Below are positions 1-8,627 of a DNA stretch of 64,000 nt, one piece after another. The stretch is from contig NZ_AP024585.1 of the NCBI RefSeq assembly GCF_018323885.1, positions 1,674,001-1,738,000 of the forward strand, in the 5' to 3' direction. This DNA comes from Citrobacter amalonaticus (GTDB lineage: Bacteria; Pseudomonadota; Gammaproteobacteria; Enterobacterales; Enterobacteriaceae). Positions within the stretch are counted from its first letter, which is position 1. Each line of letters starts with the position of its first letter. The position numbers and the translations under genes were made by a program. The notes under the pieces were generated by a model. That model saw only the letters and a program-made list of their open reading frames with translations, had not been told where the DNA came from and did not search any database.

Positions 1-1095
1 CCCCATCAGATGCAGGACAATCAGCTGCGGCTGGGTGCGTTCCGTTTCCAGCACCTGTGCGGTCATTTTTAACAGCGCCTCGTCCTGGGTGTTTTTGTCC
101 GCCTCGAAGTCACCGTTTTTAAGAAAATGCACTTCATCAGCCCGCTTTGCGATACTGGCGATAGCGGTATCGTATTCGCCGATTTGTCCCTGATTCGAGA
201 ACCACCACGTCTGGAAACCGGCGCGGTTTGCCAGCGTGACAAAGTTGTCCTGATACTGCGGCTTATCATCAACGACCCGGTTGAGGGTCAGCCCGAGCGA
301 TTTTTGCGTTGACCCGCTGGCCGCGACGTAATCGGCAAACAGGTAGCCGTTAACGCTGCTGGCAAACGGAGTGTTATCCCAGTGCCCGCCAAACGCCCCC
401 AGCGCATCACGACGAGCGCTTTCACCGATCACCACCACATAGGTGTGATATTTCGGCTTCACGGCGGTGACAGTCCAGGTGTCTTTCATGCTGGCTAACT
501 TCGCCATGCGCTCCTGCTCGTCAATGACTTCATTGTTATTGACGATGACGTCTTTGGCGAAACGGAACACCGGATAGCCGGTATCCTTTAATTTAAACAC
601 GCCGCCCCAGGCCAGGTTCTGTACGGGGGTGACAAAAAAAGCCACGACGCTGAACAGCAGGCACAGGCTGTCATATTTATTCCAGCGTTTCTTCTCTTCG
701 TCAGGTTTGCGACGCACGGCGATCACGCCAAGAGCAAAGATAAACACCCCCATCAGGTAATTATACCAGGGGAAAATCGTCAGGATTTCCGTGGACTCTT
801 CCATATTGGTCGAGTGCAGAGCCAGCAGCGTATTAAAGTTTGGCGATCCGTAGGCCTGGCCGAAAGGAAAGTAACAGGCGGCGACCAGCGAACACACGCC
901 GATCAGCACCTTCTGCGCTTTCGGCGCGCTCCGCCAGAGCAACTGCAATATGCAGGTGAAGGCAAGGGTATACAGCAGACTAAACGGATAGCCCAGCGCC
1001 AGGTTGATCAGCAGCGACTGCAGAACATAAAAGCCAGTCCACGGGCTAAGGGCCCGGCTGCGAGCAAGAAGTGAGTCTTTGACGGTTAAATTCAT
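1..1095 (-). CDS. ybiP: Phosphoethanolamine transferase YbiP/OpgE, 3' part off the window
   Basis: Inner-membrane member of the EptA-like alkaline-phosphatase-fold phosphoethanolamine transferases. As I recall, the E. coli protein has been renamed OpgE, acting on osmoregulated periplasmic glucans. The visible 365 residues start at ATG 1095 and run off the left edge, about 70% of the roughly 527-residue family length. The N-terminal ~165 residues hold several hydrophobic segments (about 20-60, 63-80, 110-127, 143-165). The periplasmic catalytic domain begins near residue 215. The motif VVVIGESARRD puts Ser226 where EptA-type enzymes carry the nucleophilic Thr (GET). It lies on its own, pointing away from mntS. 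Identity is firm from sequence and position; the substrate is family knowledge. Confidence 0.93.
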   Translation of the reverse strand, partial: MNLTVKDSLLARSRALSPWTGFYVLQSLLINLALGYPFSLLYTLAFTCILQLLWRSAPKAQKVLIGVCSLVAACYFPFGQAYGSPNFNTLLALHSTNMEESTEILTIFPWYNYLMGVFIFALGVIAVRRKPDEEKKRWNKYDSLCLLFSVVAFFVTPVQNLAWGGVFKLKDTGYPVFRFAKDVIVNNNEVIDEQERMAKLASMKDTWTVTAVKPKYHTYVVVIGESARRDALGAFGGHWDNTPFASSVNGYLFADYVAASGSTQKSLGLTLNRVVDDKPQYQDNFVTLANRAGFQTWWFSNQGQIGEYDTAIASIAKRADEVHFLKNGDFEADKNTQDEALLKMTAQVLETERTQPQLIVLHLMG

Positions 1096-1349
1096 ATGCC
1101 ACTATCGTAAAAACGCCATGTGCTTACCCTGGCGTCAAGGGTCATTACCTGCTGAGAGTGCGTGAAGAGGGAAAGAGGTCCGCATCTGCGAGCCGCAAGT
1201 TAGGCAGGGCTGCAAGAAGATAGAGCGTGTGAATGTGAAGGTCAACGGGCAGACAGAAATTGTTTTGCGAAGGGGTTAGCAAATCCGACAAAAAGAAGGG
1301 CTATTTTGACATAAGCAGAAGTGTAACGGCCGTAGATGACAGCCAGATG

Positions 1350-1373
1350 ACGCGGCGTACCGCGACGCCGCGT
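1350..1373 (-). terminator. GC-rich hairpin at the end of mntS
   Basis: Perfect 9-bp inverted repeat (1350-1358 with 1365-1373, 6-nt loop) touching the mntS stop codon. No U-run follows on the mntS strand, so it may be a weak terminator or an mRNA-stabilising hairpin. Confidence 0.4.
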
Positions 1374-1501
1374 TATTTATCCGAGGGCTTATCCTGCTCA
1401 GGTTTGCTGTTGATCATATCGCACAGCATTGAGAGCAGCATTAACCGGACTTTAAAGGGAGAGTGGCTAAACACGCGCATACACCTCTTAAACTCGTTCA
1501 T
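1373..1501 (-). CDS. mntS: Small manganese-regulated protein MntS (42 aa)
   Basis: A 42-residue ORF beginning MNEFKRCMRVFSHSPFKVR and ending QDKPSDK. It matches E. coli MntS (once annotated as the sRNA RybA) nearly residue for residue, the differences being in the C-terminal third. ATG 1501 follows a clear AGGAGGT ribosome site. In E. coli MntS raises intracellular manganese, probably by inhibiting the exporter MntP, and is repressed by MntR when manganese is high. It is divergent from mntR, with an MntR-box-like palindrome upstream. A 9-bp hairpin (1350-1373) overlaps its stop codon. Confidence 0.95.
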   Translation of the reverse strand: MNEFKRCMRVFSHSPFKVRLMLLSMLCDMINSKPEQDKPSDK

Positions 1502-1559
1502 ATTGACCTCCTGACGTTCTGGTCCCTCGATCCGTGAGAGATGACTGCATTACATACAG

Positions 1560-1577
1560 ATATAGCACAGGCTATAT
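1560..1577. promoter_or_regulatory. MntR box upstream of mntS
   Basis: Perfect inverted repeat ATATAGC-ACAG-GCTATAT. It agrees with the known enterobacterial MntR box (core ATAGC, about four bases, GCTAT). It sits about 60 bp upstream of the mntS start, between mntS and mntR, where MntR represses mntS in E. coli. A degenerate copy (TAGC-TATT-GCTA, 1582-1593) follows directly and could be a second subsite. Assignment is by motif and position. Confidence 0.75.
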
Positions 1578-1686
1578 TATATAGCTATTGCTAAAACGTT
1601 AATTTTTTGTGCCTGGGCAACTCTGGTTTACAATGGACGCTCTCCAATTAGATGCTGTTAACGCGTCACAGGAATGAGGAAGCAGA

Positions 1687-2160
1687 ATGAGTCGTCGCGC
1701 AGGTATGCCAACAACAAAAAAAGTGACGCAGTTAGTGAACGTTGAAGAACACGTCGAAGGGTTTCGTCAGGTGAGAGAGGCACATCGGCGTGAGCTGATT
1801 GACGACTATGTTGAGTTGATTTCTGATCTGATTATCGAAGTCGGTGAAGCGCGTCAGGTGGATATGGCGGCCCGGCTCGGGGTGTCCCAACCCACGGTGG
1901 CGAAGATGCTCAAACGCCTGGCCTCGGTGGGATTGATCGAAATGATCCCCTGGCGCGGCGTTTTCTTAACCCCGGAAGGGGAGAAGCTGGCGCAGGAAAG
2001 CCGTGAGCGCCATCAGATCGTGGAGAACTTCCTGCTGGTGCTGGGGGTGAGCGCTGAGATAGCCCGTCGCGATGCTGAGGGGATGGAGCATCATGTCAGT
2101 CAGGAGACGCTGGACGCATTCCGGCTGTTTACCGAACAACACGGAACTTCCGTTGAATGA
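1687..2160 (+). CDS. mntR: Manganese-responsive transcriptional regulator MntR
   Basis: DtxR-family metalloregulator of 157 residues (E. coli about 155). A winged helix-turn-helix covers about residues 55-95 ([20 protein letters not shown]). The dimerisation and metal-binding region follows, with ERHQ near 107-110 and EGMEHHV near 131-137, typical of Mn ligands. It represses mntH and mntS when Mn is bound. Start ATG 1687 is preceded by an AGGAAGCAGA region. Its stop overlaps the ybiR start as ATGA, so the two are translationally coupled. Confidence 0.97.
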   Translation: MSRRAGMPTTKKVTQLVNVEEHVEGFRQVREAHRRELIDDYVELISDLIIEVGEARQVDMAARLGVSQPTVAKMLKRLASVGLIEMIPWRGVFLTPEGEKLAQESRERHQIVENFLLVLGVSAEIARRDAEGMEHHVSQETLDAFRLFTEQHGTSVE

Positions 2161-3266
2161 ACCTGCCTTTATTGCGGGCGTTGAAACGCGACCGTTTTTT
2201 TCAGCTATTGATTGTCGTTGGCGTGGCGTTGAGTCTGTGGGTGCCGTTCACGCCACGGACGTGGCCTGGCGCTATTGACTGGCACACCATTATCATCCTG
2301 AGCGGCCTGATGTTGCTGACTAAAGGCGTGGAGCTTAGCGGCTATTTCGATGTGCTGGGACGTAAAATGACCCGCCGCTTTGCGACTGAGCGCCGTCTGG
2401 CGATGTTCATGGTGCTGGCAGCGGCGCTGCTTTCCACTTTTCTGACCAACGACGTCGCGCTTTTTATCGTTGTGCCGCTGACCATTACGCTGAAGAAGCT
2501 GTGTGCGATACCGGTCAACCGGCTGATTATTTTTGAAGCGCTGGCCGTGAATGCTGGCTCGCTGTTAACGCCCATCGGCAACCCACAAAACATTTTGCTG
2601 TGGGGGCGTTCTGGTCTCTCATTTTTTGCCTTTATCAGCCAGATGGCGCCGCTTGCCGTTGCGATGATGGTGACGCTGCTGGTCGTGTGCTGGTTCTGCT
2701 TCCCTAATAAGCCGCTGTCGTACCACACCGGCACGCATGCGCCGCAATGGCAGCCGCGACTGGTATGGGGGTGTCTGGGGCTGTACCTCGTTTTTCTGAC
2801 GGCGCTGGAGTTCAAACAAGAGCTGGTAGGGCTGGCGATTGTCGCGCTGGGGTTTCTGTTACTGGCGCGGCGTGTGGTGTTGAGCGTTGACTGGACGCTG
2901 TTGCTGGTGTTTATGGCGATGTTTATTGATGTTCATCTACTGACGCAACTGCCGGCATTGCAGGGAACGTTAAGTCACGTCGGCTCGCTGTCTGAACCCG
3001 GCCTGTGGCTGACGGCAATTGGTCTGTCGCAGTTTATCAGCAATGTTCCCGGCACCATCTTACTGCTGAATTACGTGCCTCCGACCGTGCTGCTGGCATG
3101 GGCGGTCAACATCGGTGGATTTGGTTTGTTGCCGGGATCGCTGGCGAATTTGATTGCGCTACGGATGGCAAACGACCGACGCATCTGGTGGCGCTTTCAT
3201 CTCTATTCACTGCCGATGCTGGTGTGGGCGGCGTTGGTGGGGTATGGGCTGTTACTGCTGAGATAA
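2157..3266 (+). CDS. ybiR: Putative anion transporter YbiR (ArsB/NhaD superfamily)
   Basis: Polytopic membrane protein of 369 residues with about ten hydrophobic segments. Motifs typical of the ArsB/DASS ion-transporter superfamily are present: [16 protein letters not shown] (about 93-108) and the mirrored [14 protein letters not shown] (about 293-306). [11 protein letters not shown] loop (about 141-150) is also diagnostic. The start overlaps the mntR stop by 4 nt, suggesting an mntR-ybiR operon. A link to metal homeostasis is only inferred from this coupling; the substrate is not established. Confidence 0.92.
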   Translation: MNLPLLRALKRDRFFQLLIVVGVALSLWVPFTPRTWPGAIDWHTIIILSGLMLLTKGVELSGYFDVLGRKMTRRFATERRLAMFMVLAAALLSTFLTNDVALFIVVPLTITLKKLCAIPVNRLIIFEALAVNAGSLLTPIGNPQNILLWGRSGLSFFAFISQMAPLAVAMMVTLLVVCWFCFPNKPLSYHTGTHAPQWQPRLVWGCLGLYLVFLTALEFKQELVGLAIVALGFLLLARRVVLSVDWTLLLVFMAMFIDVHLLTQLPALQGTLSHVGSLSEPGLWLTAIGLSQFISNVPGTILLLNYVPPTVLLAWAVNIGGFGLLPGSLANLIALRMANDRRIWWRFHLYSLPMLVWAALVGYGLLLLR

Positions 3267-3286
3267 TCCCAAATAGAATCAACAAA

Positions 3287-3313
3287 AAAGGGCGGAAAAA
3301 TTATCCGCCCTTT
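3287..3313. terminator. Bidirectional terminator between ybiR and ldtB
   Basis: Ten-bp perfect inverted repeat AAAGGGCGGA / TCCGCCCTTT with a 7-nt loop, flanked by an A-run on the left and T-rich bases on the right. It lies between the convergent genes ybiR and ldtB, fitting a rho-independent terminator in both directions. Confidence 0.9.
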
Positions 3314-3331
3314 ATATTGTCCAGATTCGTA

Positions 3332-4252
3332 TCAATTCAGACGAACAGGCATCCCTGAACGGTTCTGAATCGCTTGCTCTACCACGTTCTGGTCAACATC
3401 GGCCTGATTGGTGATGTTCTGAATGCTCTTCGACAGGGTAATCGGTACGATTTCGCCGCCTTCAAACTGCGCTTCAGTCGTCGACAGTGGGTTGTGAACT
3501 TCGATGTAACGGCTGCCATCAGGCTCAGTGGTTGCTTTTACCGGCTCATCGATAAACTGTACGCGCGTGCCAACAGGCACATTCTGGAACAGGAATTTGA
3601 TGTCTTCGTTACGCAGACGCACGCAACCGTGGCTCACGCGCAGGCCGATACCGAAGTTGGCGTTGGTGCCGTGAATGGCGTACAGACGCCCAATGTACAG
3701 CGCGTACAGACCCATCGGGTTATCCGGACCTGCCGGAACAACGGCAGGCAGCGGTTCACCTGCGGCACGATATTCAGCGTGCATTTTCGCGGTTGGCGTC
3801 CAGGTCGGACCGGCTTTCTTACGTTCTACTTTGGTGGTCCAGTTGATAGGCGTGTCTTTACCTAACTGACCAATACCGATAGGCAGGACGATCACCGTAT
3901 TGGTGCCTTTCGGGTAGTAGTACAGACGCATTTCCGCGCTGTTAATCACGATACCTTCGTGCACGGTGTCCGGCAGAATCAACTGCTGCGGAATATTCAG
4001 CACGGTGCCGCCTTTCGGCAGGAAGGTATCCACGCCCGGGTTGGCTTCCAGCATGTTGGAAAGTCCCATCTGGTATTCAGCAGCAAAATATTCCAGCGGC
4101 TGCGTGTTACCTTCCGGGATGGTGATCACCTGATTCTGACCAATGACGCGACTACCATCCGTTGGCAGGGGATAAGTGACAGCGGATGCGGTATTGCAAA
4201 AGCCGACGACCGCGAGTGCTGCCGCGAAAAACGTTGTTAATTTCATATTCAT
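3332..4252 (-). CDS. ldtB: L,D-transpeptidase LdtB (YbiS), Braun lipoprotein attachment
   Basis: Periplasmic L,D-transpeptidase of 306 residues, the same length as E. coli YbiS. It links the C-terminal Lys of Braun lipoprotein Lpp to meso-diaminopimelate of peptidoglycan. A signal peptide ends near residue 24 (ASA-VTY). A LysM-like segment spans about 40-90 and the YkuD catalytic domain about 95-235, with HGT at 194-196 and the active-site SHGCVRL motif (Cys210). Transcribed alone, convergent with ybiR and divergent from ybiT. Confidence 0.97.
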   Translation of the reverse strand: MNMKLTTFFAAALAVVGFCNTASAVTYPLPTDGSRVIGQNQVITIPEGNTQPLEYFAAEYQMGLSNMLEANPGVDTFLPKGGTVLNIPQQLILPDTVHEGIVINSAEMRLYYYPKGTNTVIVLPIGIGQLGKDTPINWTTKVERKKAGPTWTPTAKMHAEYRAAGEPLPAVVPAGPDNPMGLYALYIGRLYAIHGTNANFGIGLRVSHGCVRLRNEDIKFLFQNVPVGTRVQFIDEPVKATTEPDGSRYIEVHNPLSTTEAQFEGGEIVPITLSKSIQNITNQADVDQNVVEQAIQNRSGMPVRLN

Positions 4253-4426
4253 GTTATGCGAGATTCATTGCCTGGCAGGCTGTTGGGTTGAGAATTCTGT
4301 AGTGTTGGGAGCGCATTATATGTGCATTCCTGTTAACAGGGAATTCAGATGTGTACGAAATCACATTTTTTTCCTGTTACCCCAGTGTAGTCGTTTGCGA
4401 CGAGGCGCGATCTTATTTCAGACTTG

Positions 4427-4435
4427 TGGCATAAT
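4427..4435 (+). promoter_or_regulatory. Extended -10 promoter element for ybiT
   Basis: TGGCATAAT fits a sigma-70 extended -10 (TGn plus a TATAAT-like hexamer). It lies about 35 bp upstream of the ybiT GTG start, leaving a leader of roughly 27 nt. The -35 region is poor, as is common for extended -10 promoters. Confidence 0.5.
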
Positions 4436-4469
4436 ACGCGGTTTGTCACATATTCTTTAGGATACGTCC

Positions 4470-6065
4470 GTGTTAGTTTCCAGCAACGTCACCATGCAGT
4501 TCGGCAGTAAGCCGCTGTTCGAAAACATTTCCGTCAAATTTGGCGGCGGCAACCGTTACGGCCTGATTGGCGCCAACGGTAGCGGTAAATCCACCTTTAT
4601 GAAAATTCTCGGCGGCGACCTTGAGCCGACGCTGGGTAACGTTTCTCTCGATCCGAACGAGCGTATCGGTAAGCTGCGCCAGGATCAGTTTGCTTTTGAA
4701 GAGTTCACGGTGCTCGATACGGTGATCATGGGCCACGGTGAACTGTGGGAAGTGAAGCAGGAGCGCGATCGTATCTACGCCTTGCCGGAGATGAGCGAAG
4801 AGGATGGCTACAAGGTGGCCGATCTGGAAGTGAAATACGGCGAAATGGACGGTTACTCGGCTGAAGCGCGCGCCGGTGAACTGCTGCTTGGCGTTGGTAT
4901 TCCGGTAGAGCAACACTACGGTCCGATGAGCGAAGTCGCTCCCGGCTGGAAGCTGCGTGTACTGCTGGCCCAGGCGCTGTTTTCCAATCCGGATATTCTG
5001 CTGCTCGACGAACCGACCAACAACCTGGACATCGATACCATTCGCTGGCTGGAGCAGGTGCTGAACGAACGTGACAGCACCATGATCATCATTTCGCACG
5101 ACCGTCACTTCCTGAACATGGTGTGCACGCACATGGCGGATCTCGACTACGGCGAACTGCGAATTTATCCGGGGAACTACGACGAATATATGACCGCCGC
5201 GACGCAGGCGCGCGAACGTCTGCTGGCGGATAACGCCAAGAAAAAAGCGCAGATTGCCGACCTGCAATCCTTCGTCAGCCGTTTTAGCGCCAACGCCTCT
5301 AAATCTCGTCAGGCGACGTCTCGTGCCCGTCAGATTGATAAAATCAAACTCGATGAAGTGAAGGCATCCAGCCGTCAGAACCCGTTTATCCGCTTCGAGC
5401 AGGACAAGAAACTGTTCCGTAACGCGCTGGAAGTGGAAGCGATCAGCAAAGGTTTTGATAACGGTCCGCTGTTTAAAGGCGTGAACCTGCTGCTGGAAGT
5501 CGGTGAAAAGCTGGCGGTACTGGGGACCAACGGCGTGGGTAAATCGACGCTGCTGAAAACGCTGGTGGGCGATCTGGACGCCGACAGCGGTACCGTGAAA
5601 TGGTCGGAGAACGCGCGCATTGGTTATTACGCGCAGGATCACGAATATGAATTCGAAAACGATCTGACGGTCTTCGACTGGATGAGTCAGTGGAAGCAGG
5701 AAGGCGATGACGAACAGGCGGTGCGCAGCATCCTCGGTCGTCTGCTGTTCAGCCAGGACGATATCAAAAAGCCAGCTAAGGTGCTGTCGGGTGGTGAAAA
5801 GGGTCGCATGCTGTTCGGTAAATTGATGATGCAGAAACCAAACATTCTGGTCATGGATGAACCGACTAACCACCTCGATATGGAATCCATCGAATCCCTG
5901 AACATGGCGCTGGAGCTGTATCAGGGTACCCTGATCTTCGTTTCTCACGACCGTGAATTTGTGAGCTCGCTGGCGACCCGCGTGCTGGAAATCACCCCAG
6001 AGCGCGTGGTGGACTTCAGCGGCAACTACGAAGACTACCTGCGTAGCAAAGGGATCGACAACTAA
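4470..6065 (+). CDS. ybiT: ABC-F family ATPase YbiT
   Basis: Soluble ABC-F protein of 531 residues with two ATPase domains and no membrane segments. Walker A motifs are GANGSGKS (34-41) and GTNGVGKS (about 352-359). Walker B motifs are [11 protein letters not shown] and [12 protein letters not shown] charged linker of about 80 residues (about 235-315) separates the domains. ABC-F proteins bind the ribosomal E site and act in translation or its quality control; YbiT is one of the four E. coli members. The start is GTG 4470 after a TTAGGAT ribosome site, giving the family-conserved N-terminus [11 protein letters not shown]. Confidence 0.96.
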   Translation: MLVSSNVTMQFGSKPLFENISVKFGGGNRYGLIGANGSGKSTFMKILGGDLEPTLGNVSLDPNERIGKLRQDQFAFEEFTVLDTVIMGHGELWEVKQERDRIYALPEMSEEDGYKVADLEVKYGEMDGYSAEARAGELLLGVGIPVEQHYGPMSEVAPGWKLRVLLAQALFSNPDILLLDEPTNNLDIDTIRWLEQVLNERDSTMIIISHDRHFLNMVCTHMADLDYGELRIYPGNYDEYMTAATQARERLLADNAKKKAQIADLQSFVSRFSANASKSRQATSRARQIDKIKLDEVKASSRQNPFIRFEQDKKLFRNALEVEAISKGFDNGPLFKGVNLLLEVGEKLAVLGTNGVGKSTLLKTLVGDLDADSGTVKWSENARIGYYAQDHEYEFENDLTVFDWMSQWKQEGDDEQAVRSILGRLLFSQDDIKKPAKVLSGGEKGRMLFGKLMMQKPNILVMDEPTNHLDMESIESLNMALELYQGTLIFVSHDREFVSSLATRVLEITPERVVDFSGNYEDYLRSKGIDN

Positions 6066-6188
6066 TTTCCCGTCGTCTTTCACGCTGCAGATGCGTTGGC
6101 TTCACCTGTTCACCCCGGTCACTTACTTATGTAAGCTCCCGGGGATTCACAGGTTTGCCGCCTTCCTGCAGCGCGAAATACTTAGGGA
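6066..6188. repeat. ERIC (IRU) repeat element
   Basis: About 123 bp with the full ERIC architecture. Positions 6111-6130 read CCCCGGTCACTTACTTATGT, and the central palindrome continues with AAGCTCCCGGGGATTCAC. Both ERIC core arms match consensus, with a single change in the core (C for T/A at the gap). The outer parts (GATGCGTTGGCT left, TTGCCGCCTTCCTGCA right) also match. ERICs are non-autonomous intergenic palindromes of enterics. This one sits just after ybiT, at the left boundary of the GH31/MFS block. Confidence 0.9.
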
Positions 6189-6207
6189 AAGGAGGCGTGC
6201 TCCTGTT

Positions 6208-6228
6208 CCCTCTCCCCGTAGGAGAGGG
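6208..6228. terminator. Stem-loop after the GH31 gene
   Basis: Perfect 8-bp hairpin CCCTCTCC / GGAGAGGG with a 5-nt loop, 19 bp past the GH31 stop codon. Its sequence belongs to the common ccctctcc...ggagaggg intergenic hairpin class in bacteria. It may end the GH31 transcript or protect its 3' end. No strong U-run is present. Confidence 0.5.
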
Positions 6229-6246
6229 TTAGGGTATCAGCCCGCA

Positions 6247-8610
6247 CTACACCACCCATTCACTCTCTTCAACGCCATTCACCAACAGCGTGCGTCTTTC
6301 GCCTGCCGGTAACGACACCTTCAGCGCTTTCCACGCCGGACGATAATCCCCGCGGGCGTTCACCTTCAGGTTAATGGTTGCGCCTTCGCATTGCATTTCC
6401 CACTCTACCCACAGCGCATTGCCGTGCTGATATCCCCATGACTCGCCGTCATCTTCAAACAGCAGACCAGAGGTCATTCCGACACCGTTGACCGGGTATA
6501 GCATCAGTTCCCGGGTATCGTCTTTTTCGGCACTGACATGGGTAATACGCTCGCTTAATGGCAGACCCGCCCCGGCGCGTACCAGCAGCGGCAGTTTTTC
6601 CAGCGGCGCATCACGGGTGATCCACTGACCGCCAGAGAACCACTCGTGAGTGTAAAAATCGTACCAGCCGGTTTCGTTATCCGGCAGCCAGACGCGGCGC
6701 TCGCGCTGACCCGCTTCTACCACGCTTGCCACCAGCAGGTCGCGGCCTAGCAGGAAGTCATCGCATTCTTCAAAGGTCTGCGCGTCATGCTCGTGGTCGA
6801 GGAACGTCGGACGTAGCATCGGTTCGTCATCGGCATGCGCCTGCCAGAGCAGGGTGTAGAGATAGGGCAGCAGCCGATAACGCAGCACTATCGCACTGCG
6901 AATGGCTGGCGTCACGCCCGGATACATCCATGGCTCGTTCACCGTATGATCGTCATTCCACGAGTGAATGGTAAAGCGTGGATGCATCACCCCATTCTGT
7001 ACCCATCTTACGAACAGTTCGGCGTCGGGTTTATCGCCAGAGAATCCGCCGACATCGTGACCGACGTTGAACAGCCCGGAAAGACTCATTCCCAGCCCCA
7101 TGCGGGTGTTATAACGCAGAGTATCCCAACTGGTGCGGTTATCGCCGCTCCAGGTCTGAACGTAACGTTGCATCCCGGCACAACCCGAGCGGGAAATCAG
7201 ATACGGACGCTTATCCGGGGCAAAACGCTGTTGCGCTTCCAGCGAGGCGCGCATCATCAGTAACGGCATCACCGGGCGAATGTGTTTGATGGCAATTTCC
7301 TTGCCAAAGCCGTAACAGCGCGCTTCGCCGTCCCACACTTCGAACTCGTTGTTATCGTTCCAGGTGGAGTCGATGCCCATCTCCAGCAGTTGCGTCGTCA
7401 CACCGTTCTGCCACCACTGAATGGTCTGCGGGTTGGTAAAGTCGAGGTGCGATCCTTCGTCATCCCAGAAGCTGGAACGTTCCGGTGAATCGGTTTCTGA
7501 ATCACGAATAAACAGGCCGCTTTCCGCGACGTCGTTATAGCGAGGATGATCCTGCAACAGACAGGGCTTGATGTTGGCAGCAAGCTTCAGCCCGGCATCG
7601 TGGAATGCCTGACTCATCACTTTAGGTTGCGGCACTTTGTCGTAGTTCCAGTTAAAGACATAGCGCTTACCGTTAATTGAGGTATATCCCGACGAGAGCT
7701 GGAACGAGTCGCACGGAATCGCGTGTTCTTCACACAGTCGGATAAAGTTCATGAGTTGGTTTTGCGCGTCCGGCGCGTCGGTATAGTGCATCGTGGAACC
7801 GCTGTAGCCCAGACTCCACTTCGGCCCAAACAGCGTTTTTCCGGTCAGGCGCACAAAAGCTTTAGTGACGTCCAGGACCCGTTTGCCGGTAAACAGGTAG
7901 TAATCAATATCGCCTGCTTCCGCCTGCCAGCGGCGATAAGCGGTGTGATAATTATCGATCTCGTTCCCCAAATCCAGCCAGCAACTGCTCAGGTTGTCGT
8001 AAAACAGGCCGTAGCTCACGTCGTCGCGGCGGGTGAGAGTGAACGGGATGTGTTTGTACAGCGGGTCGGTGCTCACGGCGTTGTAACCCATCGCATCCAG
8101 ATTACGCATTTCATAGCGCTTACCGTTACGCTGCAGATCGCCGGCTTTTTCACCCAGACCGTAAAAACGTTCGTCTTTACGGCGGCTCAGGTAATGTGCG
8201 ACACCATCGCCGTGGGCGTTGATCAGATAGGCGCTGGTGGCGCGATCGTTGACCAGCGACTGCCAGGCGCCGGCATCGTTACGATATTCCCACTCCAGCC
8301 ACAGTGGTTGATGGACGGTGACGCGCAGTTGTTGGGTCGACACCGTCACGCTATCGTCCTGCTGTGAAAGCGTCCAGTCCGGGCAACTGAAACCGCTGAT
8401 GTCGTCGCGGTGCCGACCTTCCCACGGTACGTCTTTTTCAGGCGCGATGCTCCAGGTTCGGTCCAGCGCCAGTTCACCTTTGCGTTTGATCAGCACACGG
8501 AAGAGATTTTCTTCCAGTACGTAAAGACACAGACGGTGCTGTTTATCCACCACCAGTTCAAGGTGAGTGGCCGATTGTTTATCAAGGGTCCAGTTTTTCA
8601 GGGTTTTCAT
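6247..8610 (-). CDS. GH31 family alpha-glycosidase, likely cytoplasmic
   Basis: Glycoside hydrolase family 31 enzyme, 787 residues from ATG 8610 (an in-frame ATG at 8625 lacks ribosome-site spacing). No signal peptide is seen, so a cytoplasmic location is expected. Order: N-terminal beta-sandwich (to about 240), then a (beta/alpha)8 barrel opened by FGPKWSLGYSGS. The nucleophile motif GIDSTWNDNNE (Asp about 419) and acid/base region WSGDNRTSWD (Asp about 490) follow, then MHPRFTIHSWND and C-terminal beta domains. WND resembles alpha-glucosidases rather than the alpha-xylosidase YicI. It is 17 nt downstream of the MFS gene, clearly co-transcribed. The substrate is unknown; the sugar-acid-type transporter beside it suggests an anionic glycoside (inference). 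Confidence 0.85.
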   Translation of the reverse strand: MKTLKNWTLDKQSATHLELVVDKQHRLCLYVLEENLFRVLIKRKGELALDRTWSIAPEKDVPWEGRHRDDISGFSCPDWTLSQQDDSVTVSTQQLRVTVHQPLWLEWEYRNDAGAWQSLVNDRATSAYLINAHGDGVAHYLSRRKDERFYGLGEKAGDLQRNGKRYEMRNLDAMGYNAVSTDPLYKHIPFTLTRRDDVSYGLFYDNLSSCWLDLGNEIDNYHTAYRRWQAEAGDIDYYLFTGKRVLDVTKAFVRLTGKTLFGPKWSLGYSGSTMHYTDAPDAQNQLMNFIRLCEEHAIPCDSFQLSSGYTSINGKRYVFNWNYDKVPQPKVMSQAFHDAGLKLAANIKPCLLQDHPRYNDVAESGLFIRDSETDSPERSSFWDDEGSHLDFTNPQTIQWWQNGVTTQLLEMGIDSTWNDNNEFEVWDGEARCYGFGKEIAIKHIRPVMPLLMMRASLEAQQRFAPDKRPYLISRSGCAGMQRYVQTWSGDNRTSWDTLRYNTRMGLGMSLSGLFNVGHDVGGFSGDKPDAELFVRWVQNGVMHPRFTIHSWNDDHTVNEPWMYPGVTPAIRSAIVLRYRLLPYLYTLLWQAHADDEPMLRPTFLDHEHDAQTFEECDDFLLGRDLLVASVVEAGQRERRVWLPDNETGWYDFYTHEWFSGGQWITRDAPLEKLPLLVRAGAGLPLSERITHVSAEKDDTRELMLYPVNGVGMTSGLLFEDDGESWGYQHGNALWVEWEMQCEGATINLKVNARGDYRPAWKALKVSLPAGERRTLLVNGVEESEWVV

Positions 8611-8627
8611 ATGCAATACATCCACGA

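Noticed and set aside
1260..1514. 84-codon plus-strand frame covering mntS
   Set aside because: It is antisense to the conserved MntS protein and lacks a ribosome site.
4473..6083. Long 536-codon open frame antisense to ybiT
   Set aside because: It mirrors a strongly codon-biased gene, its product is rich in His/Gln/Val/Phe without any domain, and ybiT is fully conserved. An antisense artefact.
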